Shown one piece after another: positions 1 through 6,483 of a stretch of DNA of 16,734 bases. The stretch's first letter is position 1. Each line of letters starts with the position of its first letter. Below the pieces are notes generated by a model. That model was not told the origin of the DNA, ran no database searches, and saw nothing but the letters and a program-made list of their open reading frames with translations. A program made the translations under genes and the position numbers. Source of the DNA: Prevotella sp. UBA1378 (lineage in GTDB: Bacteria; Bacteroidota; Bacteroidia; Bacteroidales; Bacteroidaceae); assembly GCA_002305505.1 (NCBI GenBank), contig DBRC01000077.1:1-16734 (forward strand), written 5' to 3'.

Positions 1-98
1 ATTATATTGTGCATAAGACAGTTATATTTAGAATTAACGGAATTTAATAGACACTTGTGTCTTGTTTTTGTTGTTACAATGCGCCGGGTGGTGGGGAT

Positions 99-698
99 TC
101 ACTCCCACTTGATGACCACCGTGTTGTAACCCATTGCACTGAACATGCGTCGGAATTGCAGTTCGGCATTATTCTCTGCGCTTTTGATGTTGGACGGGGT
201 AAGGCAGTGTTGCTTCATCTTACGGTAGGCCTGCCGGTACATGGCTTCGCGGTCGGCTGCCGTCCACCGGCCTGATTCGTAGAACGGCTTGGTACGGGCT
301 TCGTCGATGAAGTCATTGTCGAGCAGTCCGACTTTTGGGAGTGTCGCCACGATGGTGTCGCCTTTGGCCTTGAGCCACCCCGGCCCGACTTGGTGCAGGT
401 TCACGCCGAGGCGCAGCGTGCCATAGTAGATGCGCACCAGATGGTCGTCGCTGAAAAATCCCTTGCGCACGGTATCCACCATCTCTTCGTCGGCAATGGA
501 GAGGAATTCCCATTCGCCTATGGCCTTGATGGATTGGATTTGTTCAGGCGTAATGCCGATGCGGTTGTCGGTGTTCAGCTCCATCGTATTGTGCTTGGGC
601 ACGAACACAAGCCATACGAAGGCGATGATGAACGCTGCGAGGGCGAGGGCAGTTACCGCCAGCTGCAGGTTTCGGGTGTTGAGTAGATGCTTCTTCAT
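99..698 (-). CDS. DUF4230 family membrane-anchored protein
   Basis: This 199-residue protein starts with a short basic segment and one strong hydrophobic helix (about residues 12-32), followed by a soluble domain. That suggests an inner-membrane anchor with the domain outside the cytoplasm. The soluble part (motifs IKAIGEWEF, then VGLLDNDFIDEART, and a C-terminal helix-rich segment ending MGYNTVVIKWE) resembles DUF4230, a Bacteroidetes-rich family of unknown biochemical role. Its ATG overlaps the stop of the upstream gene by four bases (ATGA at 695-698), so the two are translationally coupled. The upstream partner looks like a divergent member of the same family. No catalytic residues can be recognised. 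Family assignment is from memory of the motifs; the gene itself is secure. Confidence 0.85.
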   Translation of the reverse strand: MKKHLLNTRNLQLAVTALALAAFIIAFVWLVFVPKHNTMELNTDNRIGITPEQIQSIKAIGEWEFLSIADEEMVDTVRKGFFSDDHLVRIYYGTLRLGVNLHQVGPGWLKAKGDTIVATLPKVGLLDNDFIDEARTKPFYESGRWTAADREAMYRQAYRKMKQHCLTPSNIKSAENNAELQFRRMFSAMGYNTVVIKWE

Positions 699-1369
699 TT
701 CCCGGTAGTTGTTTTGTCTATCAGTGTATTGACGTCGCGCTCACCGAATTCCTTGCGGAACGTTACGGTGATGTCCTGTTCGCGGTAGCCCATCTGCTGC
801 AGCATGGGAATCAGTATGCGCGCGGCATTGGCACGGGCCGTCTCTATGATGCCCGTCTTCATGATGTTGGCCATCACGGCGGCACGCCCCTGCTGTTCGT
901 AATCCGCCATCTCGGCATCGGAGAAACGGGGGCGGGCGATGGACACGAACTGCTTGATTTCCTTTTGGTTTATCTTCGAACTCGTGAGCTCGACTTTCGG
1001 GTCGGGCAGGGTAACGGTGATGTGCCTGCCCGCCCGGCTGATATTTCTCCCGGAAAAGCCCTCAAAGTCGATGTAGGCCTTCATCGTCACATCCATCGGA
1101 ATGGCTATCTTGCGGTCGCCTAAGGGCAGCCTTATGTTGAAGTCTTGCTTCAGGATGTTGCCTTTCAGCCGCAGCACGTCTTCGTGCGTCACGATTTTAT
1201 GTATACGGTATTCGGCCGTATAGAGCCGCGAACATTTCTGTATCTGCATGATCAGCATGGGTATGGTGTCGATGCTTTGATAGGAAGCCTCGTCTTTGTC
1301 GGCCTGACCAGTGGAACACGAACAGAGCACGGCGGAAAGAATTGTTAAATAAAGTAAGCCTCTCCTCAT
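695..1369 (-). CDS. DUF4230-like lipoprotein
   Basis: This is a 224-residue predicted lipoprotein. I chose the ATG at 1369, not the upstream frame extension to 1474, because it opens a clean signal peptide with a lipobox ending at Cys18 (L-C-S-C). An exact -7 promoter element also lies 20 bases upstream of it. After the lipid cysteine comes a domain with mixed beta strands (LPLGDRKIAIPMDVTMKAYI, HITVTLPDPKVELTSSKIN) and a helical C-terminus ending in GYREQDITVTFRKEFGERD. That layout parallels the C-terminal half of the overlapping downstream DUF4230 gene (MGYNTVVIKWE). The pair therefore forms a two-gene operon of one lipid-anchored and one helix-anchored relative. Function is unknown. The family call is less certain than for the downstream gene. 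Confidence 0.82.
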   Translation of the reverse strand: MRRGLLYLTILSAVLCSCSTGQADKDEASYQSIDTIPMLIMQIQKCSRLYTAEYRIHKIVTHEDVLRLKGNILKQDFNIRLPLGDRKIAIPMDVTMKAYIDFEGFSGRNISRAGRHITVTLPDPKVELTSSKINQKEIKQFVSIARPRFSDAEMADYEQQGRAAVMANIMKTGIIETARANAARILIPMLQQMGYREQDITVTFRKEFGERDVNTLIDKTTTGK

Positions 1370-1388
1370 TTCGTTGGTAAATAGGATG

Positions 1389-1396
1389 CAAAAATA
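1389..1396 (-). promoter_or_regulatory. Bacteroides -7 box for the DUF4230 pair
   Basis: Read on the minus strand this is TATTTTTG, an exact match to the Bacteroides primary-sigma -7 consensus TAnnTTTG, 20 bases before the ATG at 1369. The -33 element is not clear; a weak TCTG lies 19 bases upstream. Confidence 0.6.
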
Positions 1397-1538
1397 GTAA
1401 AAAAATGGCAGTATGCAGAATAAACAAATATTTTTTTTCGTTTCAATTAAACTTTCCGCATCGTTCTGCGTCAAAAAAACAGTTGCAACGGAAAAGAAGT
1501 GACAATTTAATAGTTTAATGATTCAAATTTAGACATTT

Positions 1539-2018
1539 ATGAAACGAATGATAATGGCAGTTGTTGCCGCCCTGATGATGGGTACAGCCGTTATGGCACA
1601 AGACGACAGTCAAAATACAAAACGCGAGCGCAGGCAGTTCGACCAAACCGAAATGGCCCAGAAGCGCACGGAGCAGATGGTGAAGAAATACGGCTTGAGC
1701 AAGGAGCAGGCAGACAAGCTGCTGGAGCTGAACAAGAAGTATACTCCCAAAATGAGATTCGGAAGGGGAGACCGGGGCGGTAATGGTGGCGGACAAGGCG
1801 TGGACGGCGAATCGGCTGCTACAAAGCGCCAGCAGCCTACCGAAGAGCAGAAAGCCCGCATGGAAAGCAGGCGCAAGGAGATGCAGGAGCAAATGAAGGC
1901 ATACGAGGCCGGGCTGAAATCGATTCTGACGCCCGAGCAGTACACCACCTATTTGGCTGACAAGCAGAAGCGGATGCAGCGTGGCGACAACCGGGGCCGG
2001 AATACGGAAAGAGATTGA
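1539..2018 (+). CDS. DUF4890 family secreted Spy/CpxP-like protein
   Basis: This 159-residue protein has an N-terminal signal peptide ending around VMAQ (residues 1-21). The mature part is very charged and mostly helical. Two LTxxQ-like segments are visible (LSKEQADKLLELNKKY and LTPEQYTTYLADKQKR), separated by a Gly/Arg-rich linker and a Gln/Glu/Lys-rich coiled-coil stretch. This is the plan of Bacteroides DUF4890 proteins and recalls the periplasmic Spy/CpxP chaperones of Proteobacteria, though homology to those cannot be claimed from motifs alone. A periplasmic chaperone or stress role is inference. The gene stands alone, divergent from the DUF4230 pair. A strong terminator lies about 115 bases after its stop. 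No convincing promoter was found in 1440-1538. Confidence 0.85.
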   Translation: MKRMIMAVVAALMMGTAVMAQDDSQNTKRERRQFDQTEMAQKRTEQMVKKYGLSKEQADKLLELNKKYTPKMRFGRGDRGGNGGGQGVDGESAATKRQQPTEEQKARMESRRKEMQEQMKAYEAGLKSILTPEQYTTYLADKQKRMQRGDNRGRNTERD

Positions 2019-2132
2019 GTAGTAATTAAGAATCATAGTGATTTAGGTTAACATAGTGTTTTTTTGTGGCAAGCGTGCCAAAACTCAATGAGTATTAGGG
2101 CGTTTTTGATAAAAAGATATTGGAAGGATGAT

Positions 2133-2162
2133 AAAGCCCGCTACAAAATAGCGGGCTTTTTT
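2133..2162 (+). terminator. Rho-independent terminator after the DUF4890 gene
   Basis: A perfect 11-base stem (2133-2143 with 2149-2159, core GCCCGCTA/TAGCGGGC) closes a five-base loop and runs into a T tract at 2157-2162. It sits 115 bases past the stop codon, which gives the transcript a long 3' tail. That tail also holds a small TGGCA/TGCCA hairpin at about 2067-2080. Confidence 0.9.
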
Positions 2163-2164
2163 AG

Positions 2165-2194
2165 TTTGTATTCGCTATATTTTATTTATCTTTG
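2165..2194 (+). promoter_or_regulatory. Bacteroides-type promoter for the DUF4738 lipoprotein
   Basis: A TTTG (-33) at 2165-2168 and a TATCTTTG (-7) at 2187-2194 are separated by 18 bases, slightly short for the usual 19-21. It begins right after the preceding terminator, so the downstream gene is a separate transcription unit. The decamer TTTGCAGAAG is directly repeated at 2191-2200 and 2202-2211, across the -7 box and the likely start of transcription. Confidence 0.7.
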
Positions 2195-2239
2195 CAGAAG
2201 CTTTGCAGAAGATAAACTTAACAGAATATCAATCAAGAT

Positions 2240-2800
2240 ATGAAAAAGATTCTTTCAGTCACACTCATGGTCGCGCTGGCAGCATTGGCGGTTGGTTGCA
2301 GCGGCAAAAAGAAGAGCGACGACATCATCGCGCAGAAGGTGGAAAAACAGAAACCGAAAGCTCCAATCCGCATGCAGCCCTACACGCAGGATAAGGATGT
2401 TCAATGGGCGGGAGGAAAATACAAAGTGGAAATTACGCGTACGCCCGACGATAGTCTTGCGATGGTGAAAGACGAAACGGGGCAGCAGTTTGTGGACAAC
2501 AATATCCGGCTGCGCATAACCCGCCCGGACGGTAGCACGTTCTTTGAGAGGGCGTTCACAAAGGCCAGCTTCAGCTCGTACATAGACACCGACTACCGCA
2601 GGACGGGGATACTGGAAGGCCTTGTATTCGTTGATGTGAAAGGGGACGAATTAGAGTTTGCCGCCAGTGTGAGCCATCCGCAAACCGACGAGTATATCCC
2701 GTTGGTGGTAACCGTCTCTAAGCAAGGCACATTGAGTATCAAGCGCGATTCGCAGCTCGACACCAGTGCCCAGGACGGCAACGGGGAAGAGGATATTTGA
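2240..2800 (+). CDS. DUF4738-type lipoprotein
   Basis: This is a 186-residue predicted lipoprotein. The signal peptide MKKILSVTLMVALAALAVGC ends in a clear lipobox (A-V-G-C, lipidated Cys20), followed by a lysine-rich segment. The mature domain is rich in predicted beta strands (KYKVEITRTPDDSLAMVKDE, NIRLRITRPDGSTFFERAFT, EYIPLVVTVSKQGTLSIKR). This matches my memory of DUF4738, a small Bacteroides lipoprotein family of unknown function. It lacks acidic residues immediately after the cysteine, so surface export is less likely than for the two DUF4625 lipoproteins further along. It has its own promoter and is convergent with the HAD gene, sharing a stem-loop with it at the 3' ends. Confidence 0.82.
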   Translation: MKKILSVTLMVALAALAVGCSGKKKSDDIIAQKVEKQKPKAPIRMQPYTQDKDVQWAGGKYKVEITRTPDDSLAMVKDETGQQFVDNNIRLRITRPDGSTFFERAFTKASFSSYIDTDYRRTGILEGLVFVDVKGDELEFAASVSHPQTDEYIPLVVTVSKQGTLSIKRDSQLDTSAQDGNGEEDI

Positions 2801-2822
2801 TAAGGAGAAGCGCAGTATAAAG

Positions 2823-2875
2823 CTAAAGGGGAGCTTTTGAACCGGATTCATGCAGATTCAAAAGCTTTCCTTTAG
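2823..2875. terminator. Long inverted repeat, probable bidirectional terminator
   Basis: Arms at 2823-2841 and 2857-2875 pair over 19 bases, with two mismatches that become G-U wobbles in one RNA, around a 15-base loop. It lies between two convergent genes (stops near 2800 and 2858). The right arm encodes the last five residues and the stop codon of the HAD gene. The T tracts beyond each arm are weak, so termination strength is uncertain. Confidence 0.7.
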
Positions 2876-3598
2876 TTGTTCCCATACGTCTCCCAGTTGC
2901 GTGATGGTTTGCAGGATAACGTTGGCTCCTTCGGCAGCAAGCGCCTCGTCGGGCAGCGGCCCCGTATTGACGGCCACCGTGAAGATGCCGGCCGCCTGCG
3001 CTGCGCGTACGCCAAGTGGGGCATTCTCTACGACGATGGCTTCCCAGGGGCGGGCATTGCATTTTCTCAGTCCCATGAGATAAGGGTCGGGGTTCGGCTT
3101 CCCGTGTTTCACGTCGTATGCCGTTACGATGCGTGCTTCGCCGAGGTATTCGCCGAAATCTTTTATCAGCCGGTCTATCAGCGGGCGTTGGCCGCTGCCG
3201 GTTACAACGCCGATTTCCAGTCCGCTGTCCTTTATCTTCTTCATCAGTAAGGCTACCCCCGGCATGATGCGTGTTTCCGGCATGTCGTGGAAGATGCGTG
3301 CTTTCAGGTCGTACATGTGTTGCGCCTCTTGTTCGTCGATGTCGCGTCCCTGTTGTTCCTTTACCATCATCCTGATGGTATCCACGCCGCGCATACCCTC
3401 CGTAGCATACGCATCGGCGGCAGTCATCTGCAGTCCGAAGGCGGTCATAGCCTGTTGCCATGCAACGGTATGGTTGGGCATCGAGTCGTAGAGCACACCG
3501 TCCATATCGAAGAGCACGGCTTTGGGATGGAAAGCCTCAAAGCCGTGCTCTTTCAAATACTGTTTTATGTTCTCTTGAAACATCTTTGTTTCTTCCAT
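2858..3598 (-). CDS. HAD-superfamily phosphatase/phosphomutase-like hydrolase
   Basis: This is a 246-residue HAD hydrolase of subfamily IA with a helical cap, like beta-phosphoglucomutase and sugar-phosphate phosphatases. Motif I is DMDGVLYD (nucleophile Asp31, acid/base Asp33). Motif II is VVTGSG (Thr133). Motif III is the lysine of KHGKPNPDPY (Lys167). Motif IV is VVENAPLGV (Glu191-Asn192), where many relatives have Glu-Asp. The cap lies between residues 40 and 110. The start at 3598 follows the pgi stop by ten bases; 3583 is an alternative ATG five codons in. The coupling to pgi fits a sugar-phosphate substrate, but the substrate cannot be read from sequence. Confidence 0.92.
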   Translation of the reverse strand: MEETKMFQENIKQYLKEHGFEAFHPKAVLFDMDGVLYDSMPNHTVAWQQAMTAFGLQMTAADAYATEGMRGVDTIRMMVKEQQGRDIDEQEAQHMYDLKARIFHDMPETRIMPGVALLMKKIKDSGLEIGVVTGSGQRPLIDRLIKDFGEYLGEARIVTAYDVKHGKPNPDPYLMGLRKCNARPWEAIVVENAPLGVRAAQAAGIFTVAVNTGPLPDEALAAEGANVILQTITQLGDVWEQLKESF

Positions 3599-3608
3599 TA
3601 ATTGCAAG

Positions 3609-4967
3609 TTAGGCTTCTTGTGCCAGGCGTTCCTTGATGGCCTTGCTATCGGCTTCGTAGCCGGGCTTGTCGAGCAGGGCGAACATGTTCTTCTTGTAGG
3701 CCTCCACACCCGGCTGGTTGAACGGGTTTACGCCGAGCACATTGCCGCTGATGCCGCAGCCGATCTCGAAGAAATAAATAAGCTGGCCGATGTAGTATTC
3801 GTTGAGCTTCGGCATCGCGATAAGTATATTGGGCACGCCGCCGTCGATGTGGGCCAGCCGTGTACCAAGCTCTGCCATCTTGTTTACCTCGTCCACGCGC
3901 TTGCCGGCAAGGAAGTTCAGTCCGTCGAGGTTCTCTCCGTCCTCGGGGAACAGCAGTTTCCTGTTGGGCTCCTCTACGGTGATGACGGTCTCGAAGATGG
4001 TGCGTTCGCCATCTTGGATCCATTGCCCCATGGAGTGCAGGTCTGTAGTGAAGTCGCAGGATGCGGGGAAGATGCCTTTCTTGTCCTTTCCTTCACTCTC
4101 TCCGTAGAGCTGTTTCCACCACTCGCTCATGAAATGGAGCTTCGGCTGGTAGTTCACCATGATTTCAATCTTCTTGCCGGCTTGGGCATACAGTGCATTG
4201 CGCACGGCTGCATACTGGGCGGCGGGATTCTCGTCGAAAGGCACGTCCTTGCCGCAGGCTTTCTCCATATCCTGTGCACCGCTTACCAGTTGCTTGATAT
4301 CGAAGCCGGCACATGCAATGGGCAGCAGGCCTACCGGGGTGAGTACGGAGAAACGGCCGCCGACGTTGTCGGGGATGATAAAGCTCTTGTAGCCTTCCTT
4401 GTCAGCGCATGTACGGGCCGCACCTTTCTTGGCGTCGGTGATGGCCACAATCACTTTCTTTGCTTCTTCTTTACCTCGCTGGGTTTCGCATTGCTTCTTC
4501 AGCAGGCGGAAGGTAAGGGCAGTCTCGGTTGTGGTGCCGCTCTTTGAGATATTGATGACGCCGAATTTCTTGTTTTCCAGATATTCTGTCAGTTCTGCAA
4601 GGTAGTCTTCGCCGATGTTGTTGCCGGCAAAGAGGATGGTGGGGTTCTTCCTATCACCCACCAGCCAAGCGAACGAGTTGCCGAGTGCTTCAATGACAGC
4701 ACGTGCACCGAGATAGCTGCCGCCGATGCCTGCAACGACCACAACCTCGCAGTTGGCACGGAGAACGTCGGCGCAGGCCTGTAGCTCGTCAAGGAACGAC
4801 GGGGTGATGGACGACGGCAGGTGGAGCCACCCTAAAAAGTCGTTTCCGGGACATGTGCCGTTCTCTAATGCTTCTTGAGCGGCCTTCACTTGTGGCTCGT
4901 AAGCCTTTACAGCACCGGTATTCAGGAACTGGGCTGCCTTTGTAATGTCTAAGCTGATATTTTTCAT
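3609..4967 (-). CDS. pgi: Glucose-6-phosphate isomerase
   Basis: This is a 452-residue phosphoglucose isomerase (EC 5.3.1.9), which interconverts glucose-6-phosphate and fructose-6-phosphate in the cytoplasm. Visible landmarks are the first SIS domain with GIGGSYLGARA (80-90) and the phosphate-binding loop SKSGTTTET (141-149). The family signature NVGGRFSVLTPVG is at about 201-213, a catalytic-region GESEGKDKKG at 289-298, the HIDGG histidine near 373, and the second signature GVNPFNQPGVEAYKK at about 412-426. The length fits the short bacterial form (about 450 residues). I chose the ATG at 4967 because upstream in-frame codons to 5012 read through the ATGTCTTTATGTC repeat rather than conserved protein. 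The gene is followed after ten bases by the HAD phosphatase. Confidence 0.97.
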   Translation of the reverse strand: MKNISLDITKAAQFLNTGAVKAYEPQVKAAQEALENGTCPGNDFLGWLHLPSSITPSFLDELQACADVLRANCEVVVVAGIGGSYLGARAVIEALGNSFAWLVGDRKNPTILFAGNNIGEDYLAELTEYLENKKFGVINISKSGTTTETALTFRLLKKQCETQRGKEEAKKVIVAITDAKKGAARTCADKEGYKSFIIPDNVGGRFSVLTPVGLLPIACAGFDIKQLVSGAQDMEKACGKDVPFDENPAAQYAAVRNALYAQAGKKIEIMVNYQPKLHFMSEWWKQLYGESEGKDKKGIFPASCDFTTDLHSMGQWIQDGERTIFETVITVEEPNRKLLFPEDGENLDGLNFLAGKRVDEVNKMAELGTRLAHIDGGVPNILIAMPKLNEYYIGQLIYFFEIGCGISGNVLGVNPFNQPGVEAYKKNMFALLDKPGYEADSKAIKERLAQEA

Positions 4968-4999
4968 CTTTTTAATTTTATGACATATAGACATGTTTT

Positions 5000-5418
5000 G
5001 ACATAAAGACATAAAAACATATTTTTTTGTTTCGGGTCAATGCATGCCTAAAATGTCTTGTTATACTTACGGTATTTTCTTTTTATTTCAATCTTCTCTC
5101 CTCCAAAGTTGATGAGTAATCCGTTGTCGATTTATAATGCAGTCAGGTAGTTTACCAGTTGCACTTCGTGAATGGCTAATACCTGTACAGCCTTCAGCTC
5201 TACGATGATTTCGTCATTGATAAGCAGATCGGCACGGTATTCCCCAACTACGACGTCGTCATAATAAACACTGATGGGTACTTCAATACGTACATTAAGT
5301 CCGTTTTCTTTAAACCTCTCCTCCTTATATCATGTCTGTCTTACTGTCTAAACCATATCTTTTTATAATACTATAAATTTGTCTTTCTGTCTTTTTGTCT
5401 AAACCATGTCTTTATGTC
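5000..5418. repeat. Short inverted and direct repeats framing the GxxExxY remnant
   Basis: GACATAAAGACAT at 5000-5012 recurs as its exact reverse complement at 5406-5418, making a 419-base unit. A variant, GACATATAGACAT, lies beside the left copy at 4982-4994. On the right side a 17-base segment at 5346-5362 is repeated at 5397-5413 with one mismatch. The repeats sit in the gap between gpsA and pgi and enclose the decayed gene. No transposase is present. This looks like a small mobile or hitch-hiking cassette, or the leftover of one, but that is inference. Confidence 0.6.
5048..5329 (-). pseudogene. GxxExxY family protein, degraded remnant
   Basis: Reading the minus strand in one frame gives about 93 residues that match the C-terminal three quarters of the GxxExxY family: EERFKENGLNVRIEVPISV, then VVVGEYRADLLIN, EIIVELKAVQ, HEVQLVNYLTAL, IDNGLLINFG and EKIEIKRKYR. 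The name-giving motif is GEYRADLL, and the E..K pair in VELKAV recalls a PD-(D/E)xK-like core. Two defects are visible. A TAA at 5132-5134 breaks the frame just before the conserved GLLINFG segment, and a TGA at 5330-5332 closes the frame upstream. The usual N-terminal 30-40 residues are absent. The upstream bases are repeats, not coding. Intact members are about 120-135 residues long; their role is not established. Confidence 0.82.
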
Positions 5419-5421
5419 CAA

Positions 5422-6417
5422 TCAACGGAAAGAATCAGTCAGAAGTTTGATTTCGATTTGCGGACTGATGCGTTCATACAATATATTATATACGGCATCC
5501 AAGATAGGCATATTAACATGGCAGTGTCGGTTCACCTCCTTCATGCATTTTGTGCCGAAATATCCTTCTGCAATCATCTCCATCTCTATCTGTGCGCTCT
5601 TCACACTGTATCCTTTCCCGATCATCGTCCCGAAAGTGCGGTTGCGCGAAAAGTTCGAATAGCCGGTAACAAGCAAGTCGCCCAAATAAACGCTGTCCAC
5701 GATGTTGCGTTCGATGGGATGGACGCTCTGCAAGAAGCGCGACATCTCCTGCACGGCATTTGCCATGAGCACCGCTTGGAAATTGTCGCCGAACTTCAGG
5801 CCGTTGCAGATACCTGCTGCAATGGCATACACGTTCTTCAGCACCGACGAGTATTCGATGCCGACGACGTCGCTGCTGGTCTTCGTCTTGATATAGTCGC
5901 TTGAAAGAATCTCGGCAAAGGCTTCTGCCTTTTCGTGGTCGCTGCAGCCCACCGTGAGATAGGAGAGCCGTTCGAGTGCCACCTCCTCCGCATGGCTTGG
6001 GCCGCCGATGCATGCCAGATTCTCGTACGGCACATCGTATACTTGATGGAAGTATTCCGAGCAGGCGAGGTTCTCATCCGGTACAATGCCTTTGATGGCC
6101 GTGATGATGAATTTATCGCGGATGCGGGTCTTCAGTTTCTTCAGATGGCTCTTGAGGTAGGGCGAAGGTGTTACGAAAACCAAGGTGTCGTATGTCTGGA
6201 CAATCTTATTGATGTCGCTTGAGAATCCGATTTCGTTAATGTCGAAATGCACGCTCATCAGATAAGCCGGATTGTGTCCCAGCCTCCGGAAATCTTCGAT
6301 GCGGTCGTCGCGCCGCATATACCATCCGATATGGTGAGTATGCCCCACCACAATCTTGGCAATGGCCGTTGCCCAACTTCCGCCGCCGATAATAGCTATT
6401 TTTCCGCAGTCGTACAT
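5422..6417 (-). CDS. gpsA: NAD(P)H-dependent glycerol-3-phosphate dehydrogenase
   Basis: This 331-residue cytoplasmic enzyme (EC 1.1.1.94) reduces dihydroxyacetone phosphate to glycerol-3-phosphate for phospholipid synthesis. The N-terminal Rossmann motif is IAIIGGGSWATA (7-18). The GPSHAEE motif is at 139-145, the catalytic lysine region is SVLKNVYAIAAG with Lys194, and GDLLVTGYSNFSRNR (246-260) carries the Asp and the SRNR substrate-binding residues. Length matches the family (about 330-340). I prefer the ATG at 6417, which puts the nucleotide-binding strand near the N-terminus. An in-frame ATG at 6453 would add a Cys-rich stretch that looks untranslated. It lies 66 bases after lysS in the same direction and is likely co-transcribed with it. 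Confidence 0.96.
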   Translation of the reverse strand: MYDCGKIAIIGGGSWATAIAKIVVGHTHHIGWYMRRDDRIEDFRRLGHNPAYLMSVHFDINEIGFSSDINKIVQTYDTLVFVTPSPYLKSHLKKLKTRIRDKFIITAIKGIVPDENLACSEYFHQVYDVPYENLACIGGPSHAEEVALERLSYLTVGCSDHEKAEAFAEILSSDYIKTKTSSDVVGIEYSSVLKNVYAIAAGICNGLKFGDNFQAVLMANAVQEMSRFLQSVHPIERNIVDSVYLGDLLVTGYSNFSRNRTFGTMIGKGYSVKSAQIEMEMIAEGYFGTKCMKEVNRHCHVNMPILDAVYNILYERISPQIEIKLLTDSFR

Positions 6418-6483
6418 ACTGTGCTGACAGCAAGCAGACGGCAGGCACCCCATTGCCCTCCGCCTTGCTTGTCCTGCTTATTT

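Noticed and set aside
49..62. Perfect palindrome AGACACTTGTGTCT just downstream of the first DUF4230 gene
   Set aside because: The two-base centre cannot form a hairpin loop of normal size, it lacks a strong GC stem, and a single 14-base palindrome near a gene end is weak evidence for a regulator site or terminator.
1475..1538. Possible promoter for the DUF4890 gene with TAGTTTAA at 1511-1518
   Set aside because: Only six of eight positions match the -7 box, and the nearest TTG is 25 bases upstream, outside normal spacing.
3618..4547. A 309-codon open frame antisense to pgi
   Set aside because: It lies wholly opposite a clearly conserved enzyme gene, shows no recognisable motifs, and is explained by the codon bias of pgi.
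6418..6483. Imperfect complementary segments between lysS and gpsA
   Set aside because: The possible stem has several bulges and no T tract in the direction of transcription, so it is not a convincing terminator.
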